Shown: positions 1-53,831 of the stretch, in pieces
Numbering within the stretch: position 1 is the stretch's first letter
Layout: every line of letters starts with the position of its first letter
From: Schistosoma mansoni
Taxonomy: Eukaryota; Platyhelminthes; Trematoda; Strigeidida; Schistosomatidae
Direction: 5' to 3'
Assembly: GCF_000237925.1 (NCBI RefSeq)
Contig: NW_017386027.1
Coordinates: 620,001-684,000 of the forward strand
DNA: 64,000 bases
Made by a program: the position numbers and the translations under genes
Notes under the pieces: model-generated
Told to the model about the DNA's origin: nothing
Seen by the model: the letters and a program-made list of their open reading frames with translations, nothing else
Database searches by the model: none

Positions 1-418
1 TGACTTCCATTTCATAATATGTTTAATCGGGTTCAATCTTCATGTAAACTTACTTGAGAGTAGTCTGCAGACAACTCTCGAACCCGTCATTCTTTATGCT
101 AGTTAACACTCCTCAGTAAGGTATACGCGCAGTTTTCATGGGATAGGTGCTCTCTGTTGGCTACGTTAAACCATCTTACTTTAAGACTTAGTACAGGTGA
201 TACTGAATCATATAGACTAGTGACCGTGTTACAATTTGATTAATAGTATTCGATTGACACTCAAGATTATACAAACCTGACATCAATTATTACCATATAG
301 GGTTTAAACAATCGGAATTATATTTGTCAGTATTAGTAATTATGTGTTCATAGTTTGACTAAACTTTAATGTTACTCCACTGTATATTCTATGTGCAACT
401 TCTTTTTTCACTTTATAG
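1..418 (+). other. PI4KA intron, no repeat recognised
   Basis: AT-rich intronic sequence before the first visible exon. No coding signal or repeat family recognised. Confidence 0.6.
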
Positions 419-43320
<42,902 letters not shown>

Positions 43321-43503
43321 AAGTACTTATACACACACACACAGACACACAATGTATGTATATTCTATTCAATAGTTACTCTTTGTTGTCATATATATGA
43401 TTTGATTATATACATGTTAAACTCTGAAGCATAATAATGATTATCCCTTTGGAACAAATTATGCTCAATTTCTCTCCCCTCCCCTCTTCCTCTCTGTTTC
43501 TGT
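43321..43503 (+). other. PI4KA 3' UTR / flank
   Basis: Non-coding. A short (CA)n run follows the stop, then AT-rich sequence leading into a pyrimidine-rich edge of the tandem array. Confidence 0.6.
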
Positions 43504-44166
43504 CGTTGGTTCGTATCCGCGCTTGTGTTCAATCAATCAATTATCTATGTTTCATTGAATGATCAATATATCCATGAATGAGTATTTATATTCAATGGAT
43601 CCTTATTTATAAATATATATATGTGTGATGTATCTATCAGTTCCTATTCAACTCAATCAATAGATATATTTCTCTCTCTCTACCCCTTTCGTCGGTTCGG
43701 ATCCGCGCTTGTGTTTAATCAGTCAATTATATATTTTCCATTGAATGATCAATTTATCTGTGGTTTAGTGTTTATATTCAATAGATCAGTTCCTATTCAA
43801 TTCAATCAATAGATATATTCCTCTCTCCCTCCCCCTTTCGTTAATTCGTATCCGCGCTTGTGTTCAATCAATCAATTATCTATGTTCCATTGAATGATCA
43901 ATGTATCCATGAATGAGTGTTTATATTCAGTGGATCATTATCTATACATATGTGTGTGATGTATCTATCAGTTCCTATTCAATTCAATCAATAGATCTAT
44001 TCCTCTCTTTCTCTCTCTCCCACTTTCGTCGGTTCGTATCCGCGCTTGTGTTTAATCAGTCAATTATCTATTTTCCATTGAATGATCATTGTATCCATGA
44101 ATGAGTGTTTATATTCAATGGATCAGTTCCTATTCCATTCAATCAATAGATATGTTCCTTCCTCCA
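43504..44166. repeat. Tandem array with alternating long and short units
   Basis: Four units each begin with a version of cgtyggttcgtatccgcgct, at 43504, 43690, 43839 and 44027. Spacings are 186, 149 and 188, and the last unit is about 140. Units 1 and 3 share a ~37-bp block (atgtgtgatgtatctatcag region) absent from 2 and 4, and units 2 and 4 share 'gtttaatcagtcaatta'. The array is therefore a duplicated long+short dimer. Each unit ends in a (CT)-rich run. Confidence 0.85.
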
Positions 44167-44930
44167 AGATGATAATAATAATATTGTTATTATATCATTT
44201 ATATGTATTCTATACAATCATAATTATATTGTATCTGTGATTTATAATGATTAAATTGTGTATATTTAATGCTTAGTTTATGTATTCATCTTTAATATTA
44301 CTATTATTATGATTATTACCATTGGAACCTCCATATGTTGGTTACGTCGTCAAGAAGAAAAGAAATAGGTAATTCGGTGCCCCCCTTACCCCATGTTTCT
44401 TTCTTTTTGTTCTTGTTGTTGTTATCATTCGTTGTTGTTATTGTTTAATATCATAATAGTAGTTGTATCATTGATTCTTTTTCCCTATTCCAACAATTGA
44501 ATAAACTTTATTATCTACATCTTGATCTATGTAAGTATATGAATGTGTATGTCAACAGAATTAGGGATTATAATGAAGATTAGGGGATTAGTTAAATAAA
44601 TCATCTATATTCGTGTATATTATATTTCAGTCTGTCTAAGAAGAATAATCACTTTCCATTTCATACTAATTATCTTCTTTTCAATATTCTACAAATACAT
44701 GTTATGTATTCTTTTTCAATTACTTATGATTTACTCTGTCATCTTTCCTTCAGATTAAGAACAAAGCAAACAAATATATATACAAATCCATTGAACTAAA
44801 TACAAAGATCATATTTATATGTTTTCTTTATTGAATATAGATTTTATGGAAGATCAGTTCTCTGCATTTGATATAGATGTGAAGTGTTTAATATAGTTAA
44901 TTATAGTCTATGTAGAGCTTGGCACTTATG
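44167..44930. other. Intergenic, AT-rich
   Basis: Downstream of the tandem array; contains the AATAAA at 44500 and no recognised gene. Confidence 0.5.
44500..44505 (+). promoter_or_regulatory. Candidate polyadenylation signal for PI4KA
   Basis: AATAAA about 1.2 kb after the stop codon, beyond the tandem array. It is the first clear canonical hexamer that I noted in the flank, but earlier variants could serve, which would leave the array outside the transcript. Confidence 0.35.
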
Positions 44931-44934
44931 TTCA

Positions 44935-45375
44935 TTGCCGCCCCCCCCCACCGCGAATGTTCTGTTATGGCCGAAGGTGGGGAGAGATAGTTCTTCCCTT
45001 CAAATTTCTCTCATATGGCCACATGTCGGGGGAGTTCTACTCACTAGCTTCTCACGACGGGATTGTTGCTTACGAAATTGAGAGAACTAGAAATCAAATG
45101 TTCGGCGCTTTGGTTGGGTTGGTGGATCTATCTAAGGAAGTTGGAAAACCTTGATTCTAAACTAATGATGCACATGGGCTCTAGGATCCTGAGAGAACAA
45201 AAGGTGTGTAAACCTTTCGTTAGTCACCGGCTACCATGAGACTAGACCTCTGGGTCAAAACCTCGGGAGTCTCCCCCAACAAGAAAACTACCTATTGCAT
45301 TTTACGCACTCAGCTCACACACTAATACACTGATTTACGTGCACATACATTTTGGTCTCCCTTTATACCAATGTC
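44935..45375 (+). mobile_element. Family-C element, old
   Basis: Begins next to a C-run, 'ttatggccgaaggtggggag', and runs to the degenerate 3' end; more diverged than the others. Confidence 0.65.
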
Positions 45376-45600
45376 TAGTGGTTAGGTGTTTGTGCGCGTG
45401 ACCGATAGGTTCTGGCTTCAAATCTCTCTGGGTGGGGTCGTGGATACGCAATGCTGAAGACTCCCACACCAGAAAAAAACGACTGTCTATTGCTCTCATG
45501 TTTTACATAGTGGTCTAGCTTCAATTGACTCATGATTTCAACTATAAAATTACTAAAAATCTTCACAAAACCCCCTTCTAATATTAATCGCAAATGTTTA
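45376..45600 (+). mobile_element. SINE-B copy
   Basis: A-box 'tctagtggttaggtgtttg', weak B-box, diverged ribozyme. Confidence 0.65.
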
Positions 45601-45624
45601 GTGTTCATTAATATATACTTTAAT

Positions 45625-46070
45625 TTTATAGAGTTGAGATCATGAGTCAATTGAAGCTATACCACCATCGAAAACACTAGTGACTGGCTCCATGGGGTAT
45701 TTCCTGGAGTTCTACTGAGATGCAGTAACCAGTGGAGTTCAACCAGGTCTGTTGGGAGATATCAACTCACTGATGACAGTGGTGAATGGTTGCTGAATTT
45801 CGTGGATTGGTTGAAGTTGGACATTAACACCGTTGGATGCCGGCCGGCTCAGTGGTTTAGAGTATAAATGCTTTGGTGCGAGACCGTTAGGTCTTGGATT
45901 CGAATCTCGCGAGTGCGGGATCGTGGACGCGCACTGCTGAGGAGTCCCATAATAGGATGAAACGGCCGTCCAGTGTTTCCAGGTTTTCGATTGTGGTCTA
46001 GCTTCAATTGACTCACACTTTCAACTATGAAAATACTAAATCTCCACCAAACCCCTACTGATATACTTTG
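45625..46070. mobile_element. SINE-B inverted pair, long form
   Basis: 45625-45675 is a minus 3' end; 45676-46070 is a plus long-form copy with CTGAGGAG...ATGAAAC and GTC. One stem II base change separates it from the intact core. Confidence 0.75.
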
Positions 46071-46419
46071 ATTATTTAGTGTTATTGCATAAAAATAAAG
46101 CGAAAGAGAATCTCTCTTCTCGATAGAATTATTTACTTAAGCTGTACATTTGGTATTCATAGTTGTATGGTAAACATATGAGTCAATAGAAAGGATAGAA
46201 AAGATTGCATCAAATGAGGTTACGTAATTATCAAGAGGTCAATTAAGAATAGAAGGATGAAAATAATTTTCGGGTCGAAATTATGAAAGATAATTGTCCA
46301 CTTGATAGATAAGTAGAAAAACAAGAAACATAAATGTCATAGTAACAGCTTAAATAAATGATCTCGTCGAAAAGAGGAAATTATCATTGCTTAATTCTCT
46401 GTATTTTTATTCAGTGAAA

Positions 46420-46890
46420 CAATCAGTCAGTCAGTTACAACGTAGGTCTTCGTACGTACGTACATCAGTTCGAGTTGCCATACCACATTAGCACAGAGAT
46501 GAAGTTGTCGATTCGAATCCCATAGTGGTAGAAGTAGTAGTAAGTGTATAAGTATTATGTGAAAGATTAGGGTTTGAAGATGTTATTGAAGGAGTATAAT
46601 ACGGCGAAATAAATTAGGAAAGAGAAAAAAGATAGAGACATAAAGAATTCAGAAGATTAGAATTTGGTAGAACACAAAGAGTGGATGCACCTTCGCCATT
46701 GCAAACGATTTTGAGCCACGTCATTCAAAGTCTCTAACCATCGATTGCTATCATCTCGCGGATCCCAACCAGGTAGTCTACACCTACCAACATGGCCCAG
46801 TCCAATCGTCAGTGACTTCATGGATTTGTGCCACGTTTTGGTCTGGCCGTCCCTAGCTTTCTTCCGACCTAATCCTACACCATAAAACGT
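46420..46890 (-). mobile_element. LINE 3' end, family E
   Basis: Same blocks as 42565 and 8655, including the non-coding tail at left. Confidence 0.6.
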
Positions 46891-46919
46891 TGCACGTCGG
46901 GGTTATTTTAGTTATTTTA

Positions 46920-47265
46920 ATTAATTCATGAGTCGATCTAAGCTAGACTACCACTGAAAATCTGGATGCTCAGGACGACCGTTTTGTTCAGTTATGGGAC
47001 TACTCAACAATGAACTCGCTTGATTCCGCACATGGGACTCGAACCCGGGACCTGCAGTCTTTCACACAAAATCTATACCAATAAACCGGACTCCAGCGGT
47101 GTTAATGTCAAACTTCAATCGATCCATGATCTTGCGCAACCATTTATCCATTGTCTAAATTAGATACCTGTCTCTACTCGACATGGATTGGACTCCACTG
47201 ATCACAGCTTCTTATTAGAACTCCATGAAATTTATTTTGAAGTCAGTCACTAGTGAGCACGTGGT
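46920..47265 (-). mobile_element. SINE-B, long form, minus
   Basis: 3' end, eroded ribozyme, B-box (actcgaacccgggacc complement) and the 5' extension (gttctaata complement). Confidence 0.7.
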
Positions 47266-47329
47266 GATTATTATCAGAATGGGGATTTGTGAAGATTGTA
47301 GTAATTTTATTAGTTGAATTCATTTTTGT

Positions 47330-47460
47330 ATTGGTTGTTTGAGTCTCAAAATGAACATTGACTTTTGGATGCAGGTGCATCTAACTCACGAGTCCCAAAT
47401 AGAACGAAACGCACATCCTGGATCTCACTCACTGCTGATCACCTCCCCTCTCTGTTTGTA
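47330..47460 (+). mobile_element. SINE-A fragment
   Basis: Ribozyme region with CTCACGAG in place of CTGACGAG. Confidence 0.6.
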
Positions 47461-47509
47461 CAGATTAACACCAAATTAGTCGGAAATCATGAATTATTAA
47501 GTATTTTAA

Positions 47510-47905
47510 TGTTGGGATGACCCTGCATTTTCCTCGCAAGCGACATAACAAGCTCAGGGGTCATCAAGGAGCATTCCAACCAATCAGCGATTAATTAGAA
47601 GTTATGTGAAGTTATGTTACTAAAATAACGAAAATGGAAAAGTCACATGTGGAGATCCTGATTGGCTGATTTATACACTGCTACTATGTTTAGCAGTGTT
47701 CTAGAACTTTCAGTAAAACTCAAGGACTCTTAAATTACTATAAAATCCCCATATTTTCTGTACATAAATGAACCCTGTAGTAAAGTGCTTCCCACACACT
47801 TTGTGCCTTTTCTCTGGTCTTCAAGTCGGTGTATAGTTCTAGCTCGGGGGTACGGAACTAGCTTAGGGAAGCGAATATAACGTTCACAATCGGCCAGACG
47901 TAACA
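47510..47905. mobile_element. Solo-LTR-like copy, family 2
   Basis: 396 bp, TGTTGGGATGACC...CAGACGTAACA, with the 5-bp repeat TTTAA on each side and a TATA-like 'ctataaaat' inside. No internal region alongside. Fossil; clean ends suggest it is the youngest of the LTR-like copies here. Confidence 0.7.
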
Positions 47906-47979
47906 TTTAATAAAGCCAGAACAAATATTGATGCAGAATAATATGAATTCATTATACTTCGTGGTTTCTCGTCAGCTTA

Positions 47980-48222
47980 CTTACGCCTGTTACTCCCAAT
48001 GGAGCATAGGCCGCCGACCAGCATTCTCCAACCCATTCTGTCCTAGGCCTTCCTCTCCAGTTCTATTCAGTATTTGTTCATCTTTCTCATGTCTGTCTCC
48101 ATTTCTCAGCGTACTGTGTTATTTAGTCTTCCTCTTCTCCTTTAGCCTTCAGGATTTCCATGTGAGGGCTTGTCTTGTGACGCAGTTGGGTGACTTCCTC
48201 AGTGTATGTCCTATCCACTCGT
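47980..48222 (-). mobile_element. RTE-like LINE 3' fragment, family D
   Basis: Complement of 'cctgttactcccaatggagc' onward. Lies 75 bp from the LTR-like copy. Confidence 0.7.
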
Positions 48223-48690
48223 CAGCTGCTTAAGACCAAATATGTTTTAGAATTTCAGCATTGAGATAAGAAACAGTATGTAACAATTGACATAAGTGAA
48301 TGTAAAGGATCGGAATGACTAAAGGTTATCAATGATAACCAATTATATATATATATATATGCAAAAAAGCTCAGAGATTATTAGGTGTTAGAATCAAGGA
48401 AACATAAAGGGTGGGTGGTGTAATAGTTGAGTGGAGTTCAGAGATAGATAAGATAAATTGTGTGATAATTTTAGAAGTAATAAAGGATTCATGGAATTAA
48501 AAACGAATAGGATGGGTTACGTAATCATTGAATAGAATTTGAAAACTTCACATAATTTAAAAGAATCAAGTGAGGGGAAATGTGTGAGTGAGATAGTGGT
48601 TTAGGAATTCGTTAATGGGAGAGGAATATAATACAAACTAAATATTAACAAAATAAAACTAATAACCAAACACAAAAAATTGGAGTACCA
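48223..48690. other. Intergenic, nothing recognised
   Basis: (AT)n at 48343-48360; otherwise AG-rich unique sequence. Confidence 0.5.
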
Positions 48691-49040
48691 GCGCTTTAAC
48701 CGGTTTGGTGGACACGGAAAGTCCACCTAGAGGAGTTGGAAAACACTGATTCCAAACCAATGGTGCACATTGGCTCCAGTATCCTGAGGAGACAAATGGC
48801 GTATGAATGAATCGTTGGTCACCGGCTAACATGGGGCTATATCTCCTCACGATGCTCCACTGTTTTGTGGATTAGACCTTTAGGTCAAAGGCTCCGGGTG
48901 GCCCCCTAAGGAAACCATCTACTTCGGTTTGGGCACCTGAGCAGTATCACAGCCCTCACACAAATGAAATGAGATTTGTGTGACGCATATATATATGGTG
49001 CCCCTTTGTACCAATATTTATGTGTTTAAATAAATAAACT
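48690..49040 (+). mobile_element. Family-C element, 3' two-thirds
   Basis: From 'gcgctttaaccggtttggtg' to 'taaataaataaac'; abuts the Penelope-like element. Confidence 0.8.
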
Positions 49041-49084
49041 CTTTTTGAATACATAGATCCGGCTTAAGTTTTATTTATCGCGAT

Positions 49085-50567
49085 CGCTTCAGCAAACCGG
49101 AGAGCAGCCGTACTTCTTTGTTTGCTAATAATTTAGAAAGCATGAGAAATTTCAATGGTATACCTGGTGTCAAGTAAATGCCGAGCTGATGCACTGTTGA
49201 AAGCTCTGGTCCCTCGCAGCCTCACTTTCTTTGGAATATGCTCAGAAATGCGAACATGTACTCTTCTCTCGGCTCTTTGGCACGTACATGTAAATTGGTA
49301 AATACAGTTGGAGCTATTGAGAAAAGAGGACTTGTCGATTTTAGTTTGTTTGAGTGAGCAGTTCGTTTCCCACACCGTTGTCAGTTTAACTGCTGGGTAG
49401 GTAGCTTTCAACGCGGAATTAATTCTGTGATTCATTATACCAGCAATTTCATCTCCTTTGAAGTGTAAGTATAAGAAGCAAGTTTTCTTTTCCACTCGAT
49501 CATACTTTACCTGAGGGTTGGTGTTTGCATATGTGTGGATGAATTTCGCCGGATATGCATTTTCAAGTAGGCACTTAGTGATTAGAGCGATTTCTTCTTC
49601 CAGACATTCATTAGAGCAGATTTTACGTGCGCGGTCATAAAGGGTTCGTACAATACCCTTTTTGTAACTCATTGGACAGAAACTGTAGTAATTGAGATAT
49701 AAACCACTCCAGGTGTTTTTGCGATGAATATGTTTTTGTAATGTACCAACTGATGTTCGTCTAATTCTAATATCTAGGAAATGGAAATTACCTTCAACTT
49801 CATGTTCCATGGTAAATTCTATAGCCTTGCGTGCTTTATTAAACAAACTGAGTTGATTCGTGGAGTGCTTGTGATTGTTGCAAACAAGAAGTGTGTCATC
49901 AATGTATCTACAATAGAGTGTGGTACCATGGATGGCATGCTTAAGCTTATTCTGTTCAAGGTTCACCATAAATATGTAGGCTAGAATTGGACCCAAAGGG
50001 CTACCCATGGCTACTCCATCAATTTGATGGTACAACATTGTTGAATTTGAATTGTATGTTCTTTGTACACAGAAACAGGAGCTGTTTAAATTCATGGATT
50101 AGTAACGGTAGAAGTTCAGAATATTCACATATGATCTCTGCCGTTTCATCCAAGGGGACATTTGTGAAAAGCGATGAGACCTCAAATAAGACCATGAATT
50201 TATCAGAAGCATTTATATTATCAAGTTTTTGTACAAATTCAAAACTATCTTTCAGACTGTAGGGTGCTAGTTTCTTGCGGATTGGCTCCAAGCACTTTGT
50301 CAGCCAGAGGGCGAGTTTATTAAATGGTGATTTGGTCATGGATATTATTGGTCTTATCGGGATGTCGGTTTTGTGTATTTTGGGTAGGCCGTATAAGTAT
50401 GGTAATTGTGATCTTTTTGGTTTGAGTTCGTTATATGTATGATTATCTATTAGATTTTTCTTCAACAGTTCTCTCAACTTTCTAAATAGACGCTTCTTAG
50501 TTGCATCTGTTAAGTCTTTCTGGGGTGTGTCGATGATAAATTTAGTGGGACCATTTAAAATGGACAT
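49085..50567 (-). mobile_element. Penelope-like element, largest copy
   Basis: Minus strand. The right part carries the N-terminal reverse-transcriptase region (LPYLYGLPKIHKTDIPIRPI). The middle carries VAMGSPLGPILAYIF and the catalytic YIDDTLL. The left part carries a GIY-YIG-type endonuclease region (CIYQFTCTC, RISEHIPKK). Family knowledge: this RT plus GIY-YIG order defines Penelope-like elements. It is broken in few places, so it is relatively young, but it is 5'-truncated. Confidence 0.85.
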
Positions 50568-50607
50568 AACTTTGCTGATGTATTCATCTCTGTTTAAGAA
50601 TGACTAC

Positions 50608-50815
50608 ACAAGGCCGTTTCGTACTATTATGGGACTCCTCAGTAGTGCTCATCCACGATCCCGCCTCGCGAGATTCGAACCCAGGACCTACCAGTCACGC
50701 GCCAGAGCACTTAATCGGTAGACCACTGAATCGGCATCCAACGGTGTTAATGTCTATCTTCAACCAGTCCACGAAATCTGAGCAATGGCCAATACTTTTG
50801 ATTGTGGGATTAGTG
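50608..50815 (-). mobile_element. SINE-B copy beside Penelope element
   Basis: Head and B-box/A-box on the minus strand, with CTGAGGAG and GAAAC. The part past the cleavage site is missing at its left edge. Confidence 0.75.
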
Positions 50816-50929
50816 TCGTAACAGACAATGCATGAAGGGTTGTGCAAAATCAAAGGATGTGATCTTGATATTTGATTGGATAACTTGTACAAATTAACAC
50901 CAAATTCATCGAAAATCATGGATTATTAA

Positions 50930-51480
50930 GTAAACTATTTTGTTTAAAATACAATGATCGTGAAAAGAACTGATTATCTTAGTCTCTTTTTTGGTATTGT
51001 AGACCATCAACGTTGATGGTCTATGTCAAATGATTTGAGGCCTACTCGGGTTAGACGGGAACGGTGTAACAAGCAATCTAACTTCGAAGTCACACCTCAT
51101 GACCGGCACCTTACGTGGATTGCCCCATCGATGCATCAAGGGACCATGGATGCTCTGAAGACTGTACAACACAAAGGACGTTATTACAGGAATATATTAG
51201 TTAAAGTAGATAAAAGTGAAAGTAGAACCACTGCCACATGGGCCAGTCCATGGCATATGATTAACTGATGCGCGTTGATTGTCCTTGACCTTGACAGGGA
51301 TCGATGATCTGTTCCATATTCAGTGACCTAACTGCCGGATGATTTGGCTAGGGTTCAGTGACATTTCACTGGCCCTACAGTATCATCTATCCTTTCTATT
51401 GTAGTATATTAAACTCAAGTGATATATATATTAGAGATCTTTGTCAGTTTGAAATAAGTGGCTATTACAAATCTAAAGAT
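50930..51480. other. Unassigned intergenic segment with palindrome
   Basis: Contains the 24-bp perfect palindrome at 51000-51023 and an 81-codon frame (51023-51268) with no recognised motif. Sits between a SINE and LTR-like copies, so it may be debris of a larger element. Confidence 0.35.
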
Positions 51481-51484
51481 TCTT

Positions 51485-51827
51485 TGTCATATCTAGAGCT
51501 TAGATTCTTGACATTACGCATGCAACTTGAACGCTAGAACCTTCCAAGTCACAAAATGAGAAGACAGCAGATGATTGATAAGTAATGTTATTTCAAGTGT
51601 CAAATATGGTAAAAAAGACTCTTAAGTATTTATAGTTTTTAGTAAAAGCAAAATTATCATTATAGTCATCCAATCCCCATACAGTGGTTTTTTTAGTATT
51701 TGTCCAATAGAGAAGCTGTACATCGAGATTCTGGAATGCTCTTTTAAAAGATAACTGTATGGAATGTTTTCGTCTCTTTATGAGCTTCTTAGAGTTTCCT
51801 CAAGTTCACTCTTGGGTCGTCCTCACA
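51485..51827. mobile_element. Solo-LTR-like copy, family 1
   Basis: 343 bp, TGTCATATC...GTCCTCACA, with 5-bp repeat TTCTT on both sides. Similar to 26764-27118 along its length. Fossil. Confidence 0.65.
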
Positions 51828-51855
51828 TTCTTAAACTCATTCTCATGAAAAGTAC

Positions 51856-52140
51856 TGTTATATCTAGGGCTTTAGGCTATCGCTATGCCGCGTACTACTA
51901 GACTACTTGAACGATCGAACCCTCAACGTCGCAAGAGAGAAGACAGAAGATTAGTAAGCAGGAACGTTATTCCCAAACACATTGTCCTATATAGTAAAAA
52001 AAATCTCATGTATTTATAGTTTTGGCTGAAAGTAAATCATCATTTCAGACAGCCAATAGGCACATAGGGGATCCTTCTTATTCGTCCAATAGGGAAGCTA
52101 AAAGTCAGCATTCTAGGATGTTCCTCTAGTGGTGTTTCAG
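51856..52140. mobile_element. LTR-like copy, family 1, truncated
   Basis: Begins TGTTATATC, like the copy at 26764, and follows it to about 52140, where similarity stops. Fossil; less than 30 bp from the previous copy. Confidence 0.55.
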
Positions 52141-52489
52141 TTGATTCTTCTAATTGTCTTCCATGAAATTCCTGGAATGAAGATACTTCTTATCGATCAA
52201 ATATCGTGTATCTGATAAACTTACAAGTTTCATCTATACTTCAGTAGTAATTTAATACTGACTTTTAAGCTGACTAATCTATCTCTTTGTCTGTCATCTT
52301 ACCATCAGTTAAATCTTAATACATAAATTATTATATTCACTTGATCTTATCATTTGTTTAATGTCCAGAATTGTAAATTAATGATCCGATCAAAAGACCA
52401 ATTTAGAAAAGTATTGATTATTAATCTGAACCTTATTCGTATTCGAAGACAATTCCTCTATAAATTCTTGGGTAGATCGATAGAATTCC

Positions 52490-52810
52490 TCCAAAAAAGG
52501 CTCTGATTACGCTAAGAAACACCTTATCGAATCAGTTTTCAACAAAAGTTTCGCCAGAAACATCTTGAAAGTGAAAAATCCCATGTCACCTTTTTGATTG
52601 GATGATTACCTATACTGCTACTATGTTTAGTAGCGTTCCAAACATTTTCCAGAAGCCTAATGCCATTCAAAATGTTATAAACACCTTAGATTCTCTGTAC
52701 ATTAGCGAACCTTTTCTATTGTATTTAAGTTGCTGTATAGATTTAGTCCCAGGGGTCGGGGGTGATGGTTACTAGGAGAGCTTAGCAACCAAATCTAGGC
52801 ATTCAAATTA
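52490..52810. mobile_element. LTR-like fragment, family 2 related
   Basis: Shares 'tactgctactatgtttag' and nearby blocks with 47510-47905. A second relative may lie at 26340-26470. Old fossil. Confidence 0.45.
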
Positions 52811-53060
52811 GAAAACTTATCATAAATAGATTGAAATAACAAAAAAAAACAAACAATTGTAATCTTTCTTTTCTTTAAATTACATTTCATTTATTGCACA
52901 TAAATATACTCTGTAATAGAGTATAAACTCTTCTATATATGAATATTGTATATATGTATATAGATCAATAAATTGCATAGCAACAATGCTATAGTTACCA
53001 TGTTGACAAATTCATGTAGAAAAAGAAACAAAAAAAAACATTTTTTGTTTCCATTCACTC

Positions 53061-53066
53061 TTTATT
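53061..53066 (-). promoter_or_regulatory. Polyadenylation signal of the peptide gene
   Basis: AATAAA on the minus strand, 91 nt after the TAA of the neuropeptide-like exon. The spacing and the AT-rich 3' UTR between support a short terminal exon. Confidence 0.65.
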
Positions 53067-53156
53067 TTATCGAATCATTAATATAAACAAACAACATAAT
53101 AAGTTCAATATTATTATTCTGGAAACAATAATGAGTAAGTAAGTTAATGTTCTAAT

Positions 53157-53347
53157 TTATTCAGTTGGTATAGATTTAATACGTTCATACATTGATCGTT
53201 TACCCATACGCATATTACGTAATCCACGTTTATGATAATCTGAATATCTTCTTATATAATTAATTGGATAATCATAATTTGGATATTTTTGCCATGGATC
53301 TAAATCATCTAATTCTGTATAACTAATTGTATATTGAAAGTGTATAC
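53157..53347 (-). CDS. Last coding exon of a neuropeptide-precursor-like gene
   Basis: On the minus strand an acceptor (tttatttatag) at 53348 is followed by 2 nt of a split codon, 62 codons and TAA (53157-53159). The frame ends ...NYIRRYSDYHKRGLRNMRMG then KRSMYERIKSIPTE. Family knowledge: prohormone convertases cut after Lys-Arg, carboxypeptidase trims the basic residues, and a C-terminal Gly becomes an amide. By that logic the product is GLRNMRM-NH2, flanked by KR on both sides, with an additional RR site upstream. Short amidated -MRM/-MRL peptides are known in flatworms. The acidic, Tyr-rich N-terminal part looks like a precursor spacer. The signal peptide and earlier exons are not identified; they lie at higher coordinates or beyond the window. 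No similar sequence recurs in the window, so it is not a repeat. Confidence 0.8.
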
Positions 53348-53379
53348 CTATAAATAAATAGAAAAGGAATCATATATTG

Positions 53380-53537
53380 GATAGATATCCTAGTAAGGGA
53401 CTCCTTAGAAATGTAGATTCAGGACCATCCATTTGAGATTTGAACTAATGATCTTTGTTCGCATTTGTAAACGCTTAACCTCTAGACCACTGAGTTGGTA
53501 ACTAAAAGGATAATTGTCTAATTTTAACCAATCCTTT
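53380..53537 (-). mobile_element. SINE-B remnant in the peptide-gene intron
   Basis: 'gggactccttagaaatgtag' and box motifs on the minus strand; strongly diverged. Confidence 0.55.
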
Positions 53538-53831
53538 TAGTATTGTTTGTTTGAATCTTCCCATTGATGTGTTAGGACTGCAACGGGTCAGTCTCTAATT
53601 GACAAATGTGCATACTGTGCGTATTGCCTCGATATAGCCTAAATTCACAAGCATGGTAAGCAAAGATGGATAGTGGATAGCAGTGGAATCCAATTTGACG
53701 CGTGTTTCGCCCTATTTTGGGACTCGCCAAATGGATGTACCTGCATCTCAGAGTTGATGTTCATTCTGGGGCTCGAACCCAGTACCATTCGCTTCAAACG
53801 ACATTGAATTATCCACTTAGCTACTGAGTCT
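53538..53831 (-). mobile_element. SINE-A, full minus copy
   Basis: Tail, ribozyme region (TTGGCGAG...GGGCGAAAC), B-box and A-box. Shares its derived ribozyme changes with 62755-63020. Confidence 0.85.

Noticed and set aside
369-418. ATG at 369 as a PI4KA start
   Set aside because: It lies in the intron/pyrimidine tract before the acceptor at 417-418; the exon begins mid-codon, so the true start is upstream of the window.
43504-44166. CRISPR-like array
   Set aside because: Eukaryotic context, whole units repeat with no unique spacers, and unit lengths are far too large.
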